Positions 41,653 through 50,023 of a stretch of DNA of 64,000 nucleotides are shown here, in pieces. The notes beneath the pieces are model-generated. The model was not told the DNA's origin. It saw nothing but the letters and a program-made list of their open reading frames with translations, and did no database searches. The stretch comes from ECT2AJA-044 sp965658225. Lineage in GTDB: Bacteria > Bacteroidota > Bacteroidia > Flavobacteriales > ECT2AJA-044. The stretch is from the NCBI GenBank assembly GCA_965658225.1, contig CBFHRK010000004.1:25442-89441 (forward strand), written 5' to 3'. The translations under genes were made by a program, and so were the position numbers. The number at the start of each line of letters is the position of its first letter. Position 1 is the first letter of the stretch.

Positions 41653-42555
41653 ATGTCTGAAAAATCGAACCGCAATAATCGCATTATAATAATTGTGCTA
41701 TTGCTTGCGCTTGTATTCTCTTTAGGAGGATTGTACAAACAAAAACAAGATACTATTGCCGTAGTTACGGACCTTTCTGAAGAGAAAGCGGCTCTGCAAA
41801 GCGACCTCAGCGATCTGGTTGCTCAGTACGACGCGCTTATTCTAGATAATGATAGCATGAGCGAAGAGCTTATCATTGAACGCAAAAGAATCATTGCCCT
41901 TAAAGATTCCGTGTCAGCGCTTCAAGGTGATGTGAATCGTCTTTCTCGCTACCGCAATGAAGTGTATAAATTGAAAAAGGAAAAAGCGGTGCTTTTGGCA
42001 CAAGCCGATTCTTTGATCATAGTGAACGAAACGCTAGCGGCTCAAAAAGCAGAAGTAGAAGCGGCTTTAACAGACGAAAAAGAGTTAACCAACTCTTTGA
42101 GTCAAGAAAAATCGAACCTAGAGCAAAAAGTATCTCGTGGTCAGGTTTTGAACGCTGTTGAAATTTTAGCCGGTGCTATCAAAGAAACCGGAAGCGGAAA
42201 CGAAAAAGAGGTGACCAAAGCCAAAAAGGCAGACCGTATCAAAACCTGTTTCGTACTCGCTAAAAATGAAATTGCTCGCCCTGGTGAAAAGGTGATTTTC
42301 TTGCGTGTTACCGATCCGGAGGGAATGTTGATCGGACAAAGCATGGACGAATACGCGGTAAACTACAATGGTGAAATGATCGTGTGTAGTGAAAAACAAA
42401 CCATTATTTACAACAATGAAGCCATGGACATGTGCATGTATTTAGATCGTGCCGATGGCCAAGATTGGATGGTGGGTACCTACAATGTTGAGGTATATGC
42501 CGAAAATGAATTGATTGGAACTTCTCAGTTCAGCCTTGAAAAAGGATTATTCTAA
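41653..42555 (+). CDS. Membrane-anchored coiled-coil protein
   Basis: 300 residues. An N-terminal membrane helix (IIIIVLLLALVFSLGGLY, about 11-28) is followed by a long coiled coil (about 35-155, with heptads such as DLSEEKAALQSDLSDLVAQY) and a C-terminal beta-rich domain (about 190-300: IKTCFVLAKNEIARPGEKVI, FLRVTDPEGMLIG, ending TSQFSLEKGLF). The C-terminal domain resembles ligand or peptidoglycan-near beta-sandwich domains but I do not recognise the family with confidence. Probably inner-membrane anchored with the coil in the periplasm. It has a strong promoter and its own terminator, so it is expressed singly. Confidence 0.7.
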   Translation: MSEKSNRNNRIIIIVLLLALVFSLGGLYKQKQDTIAVVTDLSEEKAALQSDLSDLVAQYDALILDNDSMSEELIIERKRIIALKDSVSALQGDVNRLSRYRNEVYKLKKEKAVLLAQADSLIIVNETLAAQKAEVEAALTDEKELTNSLSQEKSNLEQKVSRGQVLNAVEILAGAIKETGSGNEKEVTKAKKADRIKTCFVLAKNEIARPGEKVIFLRVTDPEGMLIGQSMDEYAVNYNGEMIVCSEKQTIIYNNEAMDMCMYLDRADGQDWMVGTYNVEVYAENELIGTSQFSLEKGLF

Positions 42556-42572
42556 ACGAATTTTTGCACCGA

Positions 42573-42610
42573 TAAAAACCTCAAAGCTCTTTTGCTTTGG
42601 GGTTTTTTTA
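42573..42610 (+). terminator. Terminator of the coiled-coil gene
   Basis: AAAACCTCAAAGC / GCTTTGGGGTTTT stem with a TCTTTT loop and a T7 tail. Confidence 0.88.
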
Positions 42611-42817
42611 TGTCCGATCCGTATCGAGTGCTCCTTTGAAGGAACGAGAAATTGGAATCGTTTTTCCTTGAATAATAACGGCCTCTTTCTGAATTGACTG
42701 AAGCCTTTGTTTATTCACAATAAACTCCTACTTCCAAAAGTGGCCGCCAGAAGCTATTTCCTATCTATTAAAGCGGGGGAAAATAAAATAACCGGGTCTG
42801 TAGTTATCGAATAAGAC

Positions 42818-45766
42818 TCAGAAAAACGCTTTTAATTGCACACTCCCCGTGTGAATGGCATTATTGCCTTCGCTCACACGCCCGTCATAGAGCAAATTCA
42901 ATTGTAAATGCTTCGCAATATTGCTTTGCAAAGTAGCCGTCCATGTGGCGTTATTTCCCGGTTGTAGCCCTTCTAGAATAGCATAGGCCACCGGTGTGTT
43001 ATCGGCCCCTGTATACTCATTTTGTATGAAATTAATTTGTGCCGTCACCAAGGCTTTTGAGGCGACATTGTAGTTAAATTCGAGTCCTGCATTCAGGGCT
43101 TCCAATGCTTCATTCAATTCGCTATCGTTCAAACTGGTTTTATACCCGGCAATAAACGACAGCTTCCATCGGCGGCCCGGTTGAAAGGTGATTTTTTGTT
43201 CCGTACCCTGTTCATCGAAACTGTAACTACGAGCATCGAAACCCTCCGACTGGTTCGCGCGGTTTCGGGTACCGACCTGACTGTTCCATATCCAGTTTTG
43301 CAAGAACATCCAACGCCATTGAAACTGATGTTCGCGCGTTCGCTGCGACTCAAAGCCGTAGCTTACCAGATTACGGCTTTGATTCTGGCTCCAAGTATAA
43401 TCTGCGCCAAAATCGGCCCGACTCCTCTGAAAGAACAAGGTATTCCGCCACCCCTGATTCAATCCGACCAACGTACTATCGAAATCAATGGGCGAAAACG
43501 GATTCAAACTAGAGGCTAAATCGCCCCGCTGTGTTTTGCGCTCAGTATTGTAGGTCGTTTGTATCGCGAACTTGCTCAACAGTTTTCGAACGTCTTTCTT
43601 CGAACCCCAAATGGCGGCAGGGTTTAATAAAACGACCTGACTAAACTTATTGAAGTTGGTGCGGACAAACTCATCCGACTGACGGAAGACACGAATATAT
43701 TTGGCATCACTAGGGAATTCGGCAATTTCAAATTCACCCAACTCCTGAACGCCATTATCGTTATAATCGATCCACGCATATACCCCTTGTCCGGCAGCGA
43801 CCTCAACATAGGTAAACTCGCGCCGGGCCTCCTGCCCCGATCCGCTTTCGTAAAATGTGGTCAAATTCAGCGCGTTCCGCCACAATCGCTGTCGGTATTG
43901 AAATCGGCCCGTAAGGGTCCGGTCTAACGGGTTTACCGTATCGTTTAAATTGTCAAGTAAACGATACGTGAACCCCGTTCTTATAGTCCCCGTTCTGCCA
44001 ATGGCCACTCGCCCGTCTAATGTAAAAGCATTGGCCAGAGTGGTCGGACTCAAATCTTCGCCAGATCGGGCGTAATCGGTTCGGTTGAAATACGTGAATT
44101 CGAGTCCGTTCGCCAACGAATCGTTGTTCCCAACAAAAAATTCCCATTGATCGAATCGATAACTACCCGATTGCAGGGAATCGCGTCCTAAGTCCTGTTT
44201 CTCATTGAATTCACTTTCCCCCCGCAACCCGAATTTCAGCCATTTATAGTACTGTCGAAAATGTGTTTTCTGACGAATAAACCGACTAGTAAATCCGGCA
44301 TTATCCGATTCTAACCAACTGGCCGAAACATTCACCAAGGTCCCTTTATAGTCGACGTCTCCCAAAAGGTTATTTCTGAAGCCCGAGTATTCGGGACCGT
44401 TATTCAAGAATTGAAGAGCGTAATTCAATCCACCCACGCCCGCTTTCCGATAGCCCGCATTGGCGGTCACGTAATGCTGATCACCCGGAGCTAGCGTATC
44501 GCTAACATTCCAATCGCGCTGAAATTCGACGCTCCGAAACCGTTGAATGGGCTGGAAATTATTCTGAACATATTCGTAATCCACTCCGGCGTTCCAACCA
44601 TTGCTCCATTTTTGCTCGGCGTAGACGTTTAACGCTCCACCGATGTCGTCCTCAGAATCGAGTTCCGAAAATGTATTCGGGTCGTAACGACTTATGGATC
44701 CTTGTACGCCTATTTTGGAGCTTGCCGAACCTTCTTTTTTTGGATCGCCTGAATTCCAGCTGAGCCCTCCACTAGCCATTTGCAATCGGCGCGGTGTATT
44801 GATTTGCTTTAGGGGCGCGTACGATCCTTGGGGAATCCCGCCGATAGGCGGTACCCATTCAAAAACACGCCCATTGATTGCGGCATCACTTAAAATATAA
44901 TCGCCATTTCCGGCGCCGACATTAGTGAAACTCACACGCCAATAGGCTTCATCCGGATCAGTACTGTAAACAAAGACAGAGTCGAATCCGAGTGAATCAC
45001 GCAGGGCGTATCGCACTTCGCCCTGAACATAGCCCACGCTATCGAAGGCCGGAACGAGCGCCTCTTCAAGGTTATCGCCGATAGATGCGAGGTATANNNN
45101 NNNNNNNNNNNNNNNNNNNNNNNNNNNNNNNNNNNNNNNNNNNNNNNNNNNNNNNNNNNNNNNNNNNNNNNNNNNNNNNNNNNNNNNNNNNNNNACATTA
45201 TCATCGGTAATGGATGCCCGGAGGTAGGTGTTTTCATTCAATCGGCCCGATAACTGAAGATCGAGGCTCGAGTTTAATACTAGATCCTGTCGGTTTCCCA
45301 CGGTAACGCCCCGACTAATAGATCCGTTTTTATCGAGCCCATCAAAAGGTTCGAAAGTGGCCTCATTTCTTTGAACTTCGTACACATTCGGGCGACGGTT
45401 ATCGAGCATTTGAATATTCAAGAGGCTCGTGTCTTTGTGAATTACGGGAGCGCTAACATCGTATGGAATAGCGATATACTGGAGGGAAATTTCGGCATCA
45501 TTCGCGGGCTTCGCTGCCGGATCGATCCACAGCTTTCCTGTTTTAAAATTGAAATAGTATGCCGAAGGAGGTAACGGAGTCGCGGATGAACTAGGGCCTG
45601 AAAGCACCATTATTTTAAGGGAAGGGGGATAAACAGATAGTGAATCGAGCGCAATGGAATCGCTTGGCCAATTCACTGTACGCTGGCGCTCATCGGGGTC
45701 GAGCGATTGGCTCACCGATAGAAATGGGAGTAGCAGGGTCCAAAATAAAAGGCGCAATCCGTTCAT
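42818..45766 (-). CDS. Large outer-membrane beta-barrel protein (unknown; gapped)
   Basis: About 982 residues with a signal peptide (LLPFLSVSQS) and, after a short N-terminal section (about 30-190: SLNIQMLDNRRPNVYEVQRN, GVTVGNRQDLVLNSSLDL, LSGRLNENTYLRASITDDN), long runs of alternating strand sequences to the final SVQLKAFF. The wording TYLRASITDDN resembles surface proteins with large translocon-like barrels such as SprA, but I see no clear SprA signatures and the length is far below 2000. One run of N at 45097-45194 removes a stretch of unknown size, about one quarter in. Function unknown; size and lack of plug or CarboxypepD domain make a TonB receptor unlikely. Confidence 0.72.
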   Translation of the reverse strand: MNGLRLLFWTLLLPFLSVSQSLDPDERQRTVNWPSDSIALDSLSVYPPSLKIMVLSGPSSSATPLPPSAYYFNFKTGKLWIDPAAKPANDAEISLQYIAIPYDVSAPVIHKDTSLLNIQMLDNRRPNVYEVQRNEATFEPFDGLDKNGSISRGVTVGNRQDLVLNSSLDLQLSGRLNENTYLRASITDDNXXXXXXXXXXXXXXXXXXXXXXXXXXXXXXXXXXYLASIGDNLEEALVPAFDSVGYVQGEVRYALRDSLGFDSVFVYSTDPDEAYWRVSFTNVGAGNGDYILSDAAINGRVFEWVPPIGGIPQGSYAPLKQINTPRRLQMASGGLSWNSGDPKKEGSASSKIGVQGSISRYDPNTFSELDSEDDIGGALNVYAEQKWSNGWNAGVDYEYVQNNFQPIQRFRSVEFQRDWNVSDTLAPGDQHYVTANAGYRKAGVGGLNYALQFLNNGPEYSGFRNNLLGDVDYKGTLVNVSASWLESDNAGFTSRFIRQKTHFRQYYKWLKFGLRGESEFNEKQDLGRDSLQSGSYRFDQWEFFVGNNDSLANGLEFTYFNRTDYARSGEDLSPTTLANAFTLDGRVAIGRTGTIRTGFTYRLLDNLNDTVNPLDRTLTGRFQYRQRLWRNALNLTTFYESGSGQEARREFTYVEVAAGQGVYAWIDYNDNGVQELGEFEIAEFPSDAKYIRVFRQSDEFVRTNFNKFSQVVLLNPAAIWGSKKDVRKLLSKFAIQTTYNTERKTQRGDLASSLNPFSPIDFDSTLVGLNQGWRNTLFFQRSRADFGADYTWSQNQSRNLVSYGFESQRTREHQFQWRWMFLQNWIWNSQVGTRNRANQSEGFDARSYSFDEQGTEQKITFQPGRRWKLSFIAGYKTSLNDSELNEALEALNAGLEFNYNVASKALVTAQINFIQNEYTGADNTPVAYAILEGLQPGNNATWTATLQSNIAKHLQLNLLYDGRVSEGNNAIHTGSVQLKAFF
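45097..45194. other. Assembly gap (98 N)
   Basis: Run of N inside the large barrel gene. Frame is kept across it in the placeholder length, but the true length is unknown. Confidence 0.95.
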
Positions 45767-45859
45767 GGGGCGATTTATTAACGACCGATTGTTTGTTTTG
45801 TTAGGTTCATGACCGAAAAATGCGGTATTCCGTGCTGTATCTTAGCCGCAAATTAAGGT

Positions 45860-46837
45860 ATGATGAAGAAGTTTGTGCTGTTTTTATTGGTTTTCGGCCT
45901 CACGGCCGGATGTGTCCCGATTAAGAAATTTGAGGAATTACAAGCCGATTACGATCAAAGTCAAGAAGAGCTTTCTCGCTTAAAGACCGAGAACACCGAG
46001 CTTTCCATGACATTAAAAGAAATTGAAGCGGAGCGAGACCGCCTTGCGAAGTCTGTTAAAGGACTCGAAAACGATACCACCTCAAAAGGAAAGCAGCTTC
46101 GCGCCTTAAAACGCAGTTATGAAGAATTGAGCGATAGTTACGCTCTACTAATTGAAAACAACAACTCATTAGTAGCGCGAAACGCGGAAGAAAATCGACG
46201 TTTGCTCGAAGAAATGCAATTGCTTGAAGGAAAACTTCAAGGAAAAGAAGACTCGCTTTTATTAAAGGCACAAGAAATGGATAGCATTTCCAATGCTTTA
46301 ATGGCTCGCGAGCGCAAAGTAAATGAGCTTCAATCGATGCTCAGTGAAAAAGACTCCGCAACCAATGCATTGCGCCAACGCGTGGCAGATGCCTTGCTTG
46401 GATTTGAAGGAAAGGGTGTTAATATCGAACAGAAAGACGGGCGGATTTACGTGACGCTCGACAACTCACTTCTTTTTGCTTCCGGAAAATGGGAAGTGGG
46501 TGCGGAAGGAACTAAAGCGCTCGACCAATTAGCCGTGGTACTTGCAGAAAATAATGACATTAATGTGCTCATTGAAGGACACACAGATAATGATCAGTAC
46601 TACGGTGGCAATGTAATTAAAGACAACTGGGATTTAAGTGTGATGCGCGCAACGAATGTTGTGAAAATTCTCACGAACAACAAAGGGGTCGATCCAATGC
46701 GCGTTACTGCTGCGGGTCGTTCCGAGTTCATCCCCGTATCGGACAACGATTCTGCCGAAGGCAAAGCAAAGAATCGCCGAATTGAGATTATCCTTATTCC
46801 CGATTATCAGGCCTTATTAGACCTTATCAATGAATAA
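45860..46837 (+). CDS. OmpA-family lipoprotein with coiled coil
   Basis: 325-residue outer-membrane lipoprotein (lipobox GLTAGC) with a long coiled coil (about 25-170, DYDQSQEELSRLKTENTELS) and a C-terminal OmpA domain (about 200-320) for peptidoglycan binding: SLLFASGKWEVGAEGTKALD, INVLIEGHTDN, LSVMRATNVVKIL and AKNRRIEIILIP. It should tether the outer membrane to the cell wall. The start is MMKK (45860 or 45863). The lipobox is encoded by one of the dispersed GC-rich hairpins (45893-45912). It is monocistronic and followed by REP-like palindromes. Confidence 0.93.
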   Translation: MMKKFVLFLLVFGLTAGCVPIKKFEELQADYDQSQEELSRLKTENTELSMTLKEIEAERDRLAKSVKGLENDTTSKGKQLRALKRSYEELSDSYALLIENNNSLVARNAEENRRLLEEMQLLEGKLQGKEDSLLLKAQEMDSISNALMARERKVNELQSMLSEKDSATNALRQRVADALLGFEGKGVNIEQKDGRIYVTLDNSLLFASGKWEVGAEGTKALDQLAVVLAENNDINVLIEGHTDNDQYYGGNVIKDNWDLSVMRATNVVKILTNNKGVDPMRVTAAGRSEFIPVSDNDSAEGKAKNRRIEIILIPDYQALLDLINE

Positions 46838-46894
46838 AAAAGAAGAGCTCGTTGAGGGCCGGGTGTTTTGATTAGCACCTGCAAATTCGCGTTA

Positions 46895-47054
46895 CCCACG
46901 GTTGAAACCGTGGGCTTAATAACCCCTTGAATCGCGCGGTTGAAAAACAACCAAATTCCCGGCTCCCACGGTTGAAACCGTGGGCTTAATAACCCTTTGA
47001 ATCGCGCGGTTGAAAAACAACCAAACTCCCGGCACCCACGGTTGAAACCGTGGG
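46895..47054. repeat. Three REP-like palindromes with 70-bp period
   Basis: CCCACGGTTGAAACCGTGGG at 46895, 46965 and 47035, each a 9-bp perfect stem with a two-base centre. The 50 bases between them are almost identical and include a small GGTTGAAAAACAACC hairpin. They lie in the 3' flank of the OmpA gene. This palindrome type is widespread in Bacteroidota genomes and fits REP elements maintained by a REP-associated tyrosine transposase; no such gene is in the window. Confidence 0.85.
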
Positions 47055-47061
47055 CTTGAAT

Positions 47062-47220
47062 TTATTTTGAGGAAGGGGTCGTATCTCCTAGTTTATAAAC
47101 GCGAACCGGGCCTATACTTTGAAACCCTAAACGGCGATACACGGGTAAACCCAAAGACGTTGCTTGTAAGGTTGCCAGCTTGATTCCTTTTTTCTTGGCT
47201 TTTTCGAGGGGGAATGCTTT
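47062..47220 (-). pseudogene. GNAT acetyltransferase, C-terminal fragment
   Basis: About 50 codons of a GNAT-fold end: EKAKKKGIKLATLQATSLGL, PVYRRLGFQSIG and YKLGD, stopping at 47062-47064. The LATLQAT and VYRRLGF words are typical of the acetyl-CoA-binding end of GNAT enzymes. The N-terminal two thirds are missing, because the frame joins the end of the haem-binding-domain gene near 47220. It is debris from a deletion at this repeat-rich spot. Confidence 0.7.
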
Positions 47221-47235
47221 CGAATTACAATGCCG

Positions 47236-47630
47236 TTACGGCCGTAATCCTTTCCACCAAGCAACGAGCTTTCTTTCTTGCGCGCTGTCGAGTCGCGCCT
47301 CGGGGTGCATGTTTACGTATGGCTTCAAGGGCATTTCTCCTTCTAGGGTTTCTTCCACCATTTCTTCCAAGGCGTGTGCTCTTTTCGCTTTTCCGCGCGT
47401 ACCCCATTCACTGAAGTTCAAATGGCTCCGTCCGTGGCGCACATGATCCTGCACAATCCAGCTCACAGGGGCAATTTCGGNNNNNNNNNNTCTTTTGTGG
47501 CTTTATCGCCCGGGTAAATTTTTACAAAGTCGTCCGCGTGGTTTACTTTCGGTATCGCCCTACTCGGGCGGATGGCTTGAATGCCCAAAAGCACCAATAC
47601 GATCAATAATGCTATTTTTTTCTTTGTCAT
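47236..47630 (-). CDS. Haem-binding-domain protein (gapped)
   Basis: Start ATG at 47630: a short membrane anchor (MTKKKIALLIVLVLLGIQAI) with RPSR, typical of the Bacteroidota haem_bd family (about 150 residues). The C-terminal part (PVSWIVQDHVRHGRSHLNFS, EMVEETLEGEMPLKPYVNMHPEA, then AWWKGLRP) matches the family end. The CxxCH haem site expected between them is lost in the ten N at 47481-47490, and the frame differs on either side of it, so the gap hides more bases than ten. The protein would be a periplasmic c-type cytochrome. Confidence 0.72.
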
Positions 47631-47648
47631 AATTCGTTTTTACTCACG

Positions 47649-47942
47649 TTACCACCATACATCGGCCCACTCCTCTTTGCGCTTCTGGAAAATCAGTTTC
47701 GCAAAGGGGCGCAGCGGCATTATTTTCATATTATTTTCTCGTGCATATTCAACCACCGAAGCAACCAAATGCGCACCAGCTCCGGTACCCCGCAAAGAGT
47801 CGTCCACTTCCGTATGGTCGATAATCAACTTATCTGGCCCTGCCATAGTATAGGTCGACTCGCCTAATCGCTTGCCCTTTTCTTCATAATAGAACGCCCC
47901 TTTAGATCCTTCTTCCTCGCGCTTTACCTCCGGAATATTCAT
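47649..47942 (-). CDS. Small GNAT N-acetyltransferase (YjdJ-like)
   Basis: 97 residues from the ATG at 47942, which overlaps the MFS stop by four bases (ATGA). The longer frame to 48095 lies inside the MFS gene. The sequence GAFYYEEKGKRLGESTYTMA, IIDHTEVDDSLRGTGAGAHL and KIMPLRPFAKLIF fits the small one-domain GNAT group (N-acetyltransf_CG) with an acetyl-CoA loop (RGTGAG). Substrate unknown. It is coupled to a transporter and may modify a compound the transporter handles, though this is guesswork. Confidence 0.86.
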   Translation of the reverse strand: MNIPEVKREEEGSKGAFYYEEKGKRLGESTYTMAGPDKLIIDHTEVDDSLRGTGAGAHLVASVVEYARENNMKIMPLRPFAKLIFQKRKEEWADVWW

Positions 47943-49156
47943 AAGCTCCTCTTTAATTGTGGCATCCGTACTTGGATAATGAGAGACGAAAATAGGGTGA
48001 GTACGCCAATAATAAAAATGGCGTATTGAAGTCCAAAAGCATCGGCTACCATTCCAGATAGTATAGCGCCAAACACGTATCCCAAATCGCGCCATAGGCG
48101 AAAAGTACCAATGCTCTCAGCTCTTTGAAAAGGCGTGGTTGCTTCCGCTATAGTCGCCAAAAATGTAGGGTAAACCAATGCCGTTCCTAATCCCAATACC
48201 GCCGATGCCGATGCAAGGGCTGCAAAAGACTGCAAAAATGGAAGTACAAGAATGGCCATTGCCTGAAGGAACATGCCCCAAAAAAGCATCCGTTTTTTCG
48301 AATAATGATCCGACATTTTTCCTGTGAATAATTGTCCTATGCCCCAAACGGCCGGATAAATAGCCGCTATCCAACCTATTTGCTGATTATCGTAATGAAG
48401 CCCTAAAAGAAGCACGGGCAGAAGCCCCCATATCATTCCGTCGTTCAAATTATTGACTAGGCCTGCCTGGGTAACAGAGCTCAGCGTTTTGTTTTTGAGT
48501 GTGGTTTCAAGAAATACGTTTTTCAATTCTTCCGTATCGTTCGATGCTGCTTCTTTGTGAATAAAGGCTCGGGTATCGCGTGCCCACAAGAGAGTCAATA
48601 GTAACCCGAGCACGGAAATGGCAATTCCAAGGTAAAACGGATAGGGTGTAATTCCATATCGATCGGCGATGAGCCCGGTGAGCAGGGCTACAAATCCTAC
48701 CGCTAGGTAGCCCGAAAACTCATTTAATCCCATGGCCAAACCCCGGTTTTTTTCACCCACCAAGTCAATTTTCATCACCACCGTGCTGCTCCATGTAACT
48801 CCTTGGCTAAGACCGAGCAGCACATTCGCAAAAACCACCCAGTTCCAGTTGGGGGCGTAAATGAGTAGCAAAGGAATGGGGATCGCCAAAATCCAACCGC
48901 CAATTAATAAGTTTCGCCGACCCCATTTATTAGCCAAGCGTCCGGTGTAATAATTGGCCAAAGCCTTGGCAGAACCGAAGGCTGCGATAAAAGAAAGAAT
49001 AGCCGTATTTGATGAAAGGCCAAATTCTATTGTGGCGAATTGAGGAAAAATAGAACGCTCCATTCCGACCATGCCGCCTACAAAGGCATTGATTAAAATG
49101 AGCAGGGAGAATTGTTTCCAATTCTGCTTTAATCCTAATTCAACAGGCTTGTTCAT
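47939..49156 (-). CDS. MFS transporter
   Basis: 405-residue major facilitator protein with twelve predicted membrane helices. The loop 2-3 motif is GRLANKWGRRNLLIG and the symmetric one GKMSDHYSKKRML. The start SLLILINAFVGGMVGMERSI resembles the group of small-molecule exporters of drug or metal type, but no family-specific residue decides the substrate. Start codon ATG at 49156. It forms a unit with the small GNAT protein downstream. Confidence 0.88.
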   Translation of the reverse strand: MNKPVELGLKQNWKQFSLLILINAFVGGMVGMERSIFPQFATIEFGLSSNTAILSFIAAFGSAKALANYYTGRLANKWGRRNLLIGGWILAIPIPLLLIYAPNWNWVVFANVLLGLSQGVTWSSTVVMKIDLVGEKNRGLAMGLNEFSGYLAVGFVALLTGLIADRYGITPYPFYLGIAISVLGLLLTLLWARDTRAFIHKEAASNDTEELKNVFLETTLKNKTLSSVTQAGLVNNLNDGMIWGLLPVLLLGLHYDNQQIGWIAAIYPAVWGIGQLFTGKMSDHYSKKRMLFWGMFLQAMAILVLPFLQSFAALASASAVLGLGTALVYPTFLATIAEATTPFQRAESIGTFRLWRDLGYVFGAILSGMVADAFGLQYAIFIIGVLTLFSSLIIQVRMPQLKRSL

Positions 49157-49248
49157 GATTCGCTTTGAGCTACAAAGAAATGGTGAATCTAGCTGATAAC
49201 CCAGTGGCCATCAAAATGAAGGCACGCATTGATGCTATTCTAAATGAA

Positions 49249-49284
49249 GAAAGCCCCCGAACCATGGAGGTTTCAGGGGCTTGC
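49249..49284. terminator. Terminator-like hairpin between DUF1573 and MFS genes
   Basis: AAGCCCC ... GGGGCTT with inner GAACC/GGTTT pairs. On the minus strand TTTCTT follows. It would end the DUF1573 transcript before the MFS gene. Confidence 0.6.
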
Positions 49285-49336
49285 ATGAACTAAACGTAAG
49301 GTCTAACTAAACAAGAAAAGGCATCTTTAATTTGGT

Positions 49337-49385
49337 GGATCACCAGAGGAAGGGGCCCGATCAACATTTCCTCTGGTATTGATCC
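49337..49385. other. Long imperfect hairpin downstream of DUF1573
   Basis: GGATCA-CCAGAGGAA pairs with TTCCTCTGG-TAT-TGATCC, 15 base pairs with a three-base bulge and a 16-base loop. It lies 60 bases past the DUF1573 stop and before the terminator at 49249. It may be a stabilising 3' UTR structure or the core of a small RNA; no coding frame is seen. Confidence 0.4.
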
Positions 49386-49445
49386 TTAATTTCGTTAAAA
49401 CCAAAAGTAATGCTTTTTTTTATAATAGCAATACTATCAATAAAT

Positions 49446-49892
49446 TTATTTTACTTCTCCCGAAATGGTCAGTACCCCTTCCGCATAGGGCGTATTTGTA
49501 TTGACCAAAATGGTCTTTTTAAACTTGCCCATGGCCTTGGCATTGTATGTAGCTTTAATGCTAGCGCTTGCTCCCGGAGCAATTGGTTCTTCAGGATAAT
49601 CGGTTGCCGTACAGCCGCAGCTTGGTTTCACCTTGGTCAAAATCATGGGTTCGTTTGAATTGTTGGTGAAAACAAATTCAAAGCTCACGGGTTGATTTTG
49701 CTTTACGACACCAAAATTGTGCTGGGTTGTTTCCCAAAGCATTGGACTATCTTCCGCTTTCAAAGATTTACCTGATTTACCCAACGAGTGAGTTAGAGGT
49801 CCATCGGAAGGATTAACAACTGTTCCTGTTCGGAACGACATGGCCATTACCGAGAAGGTGGCCAAAACGAGTAAGAGTGATAACTTTTTCAT
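49446..49892 (-). CDS. DUF1573 domain exported protein
   Basis: 148 residues from the ATG at 49892, where the signal peptide starts (MKKLSLLLVLATFSVMAMSF). The DUF1573 fold (about 50-148) is seen in HNFGVVKQNQPVSFEFVFTN, the CGCT motif KPSCGCTATDYP and GKFKKTILVNTNTPYAEG. The domain is an immunoglobulin-like fold common in Bacteroidota periplasmic and surface proteins; function unknown. Monocistronic. Confidence 0.87.
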   Translation of the reverse strand: MKKLSLLLVLATFSVMAMSFRTGTVVNPSDGPLTHSLGKSGKSLKAEDSPMLWETTQHNFGVVKQNQPVSFEFVFTNNSNEPMILTKVKPSCGCTATDYPEEPIAPGASASIKATYNAKAMGKFKKTILVNTNTPYAEGVLTISGEVK

Positions 49893-50023
49893 AAAAGAAA
49901 CTTTTTTGATTTGATCCAAAAGTACCGGGCCCACCGCTAGGCCGCTGTTAATGAGGTCCTAATAATTGTTAATGGCGTGTTAAGTACTGAACAATTGGCA
50001 ATCCTACGCCTTATTTTAGCGCT

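Noticed and set aside
42818..45766. SprA gliding/T9SS translocon
   Set aside because: About half the expected length and no clear SprA motifs; only general barrel features.
46895..47054. CRISPR array
   Set aside because: The 20-bp repeats are perfect palindromes and the 50-bp segments between them are nearly identical, so there are no spacers.
47649..48095. Longer 148-residue start for the small GNAT protein
   Set aside because: The extension lies inside the MFS gene in another frame; the ATGA overlap start at 47942 fits the family.
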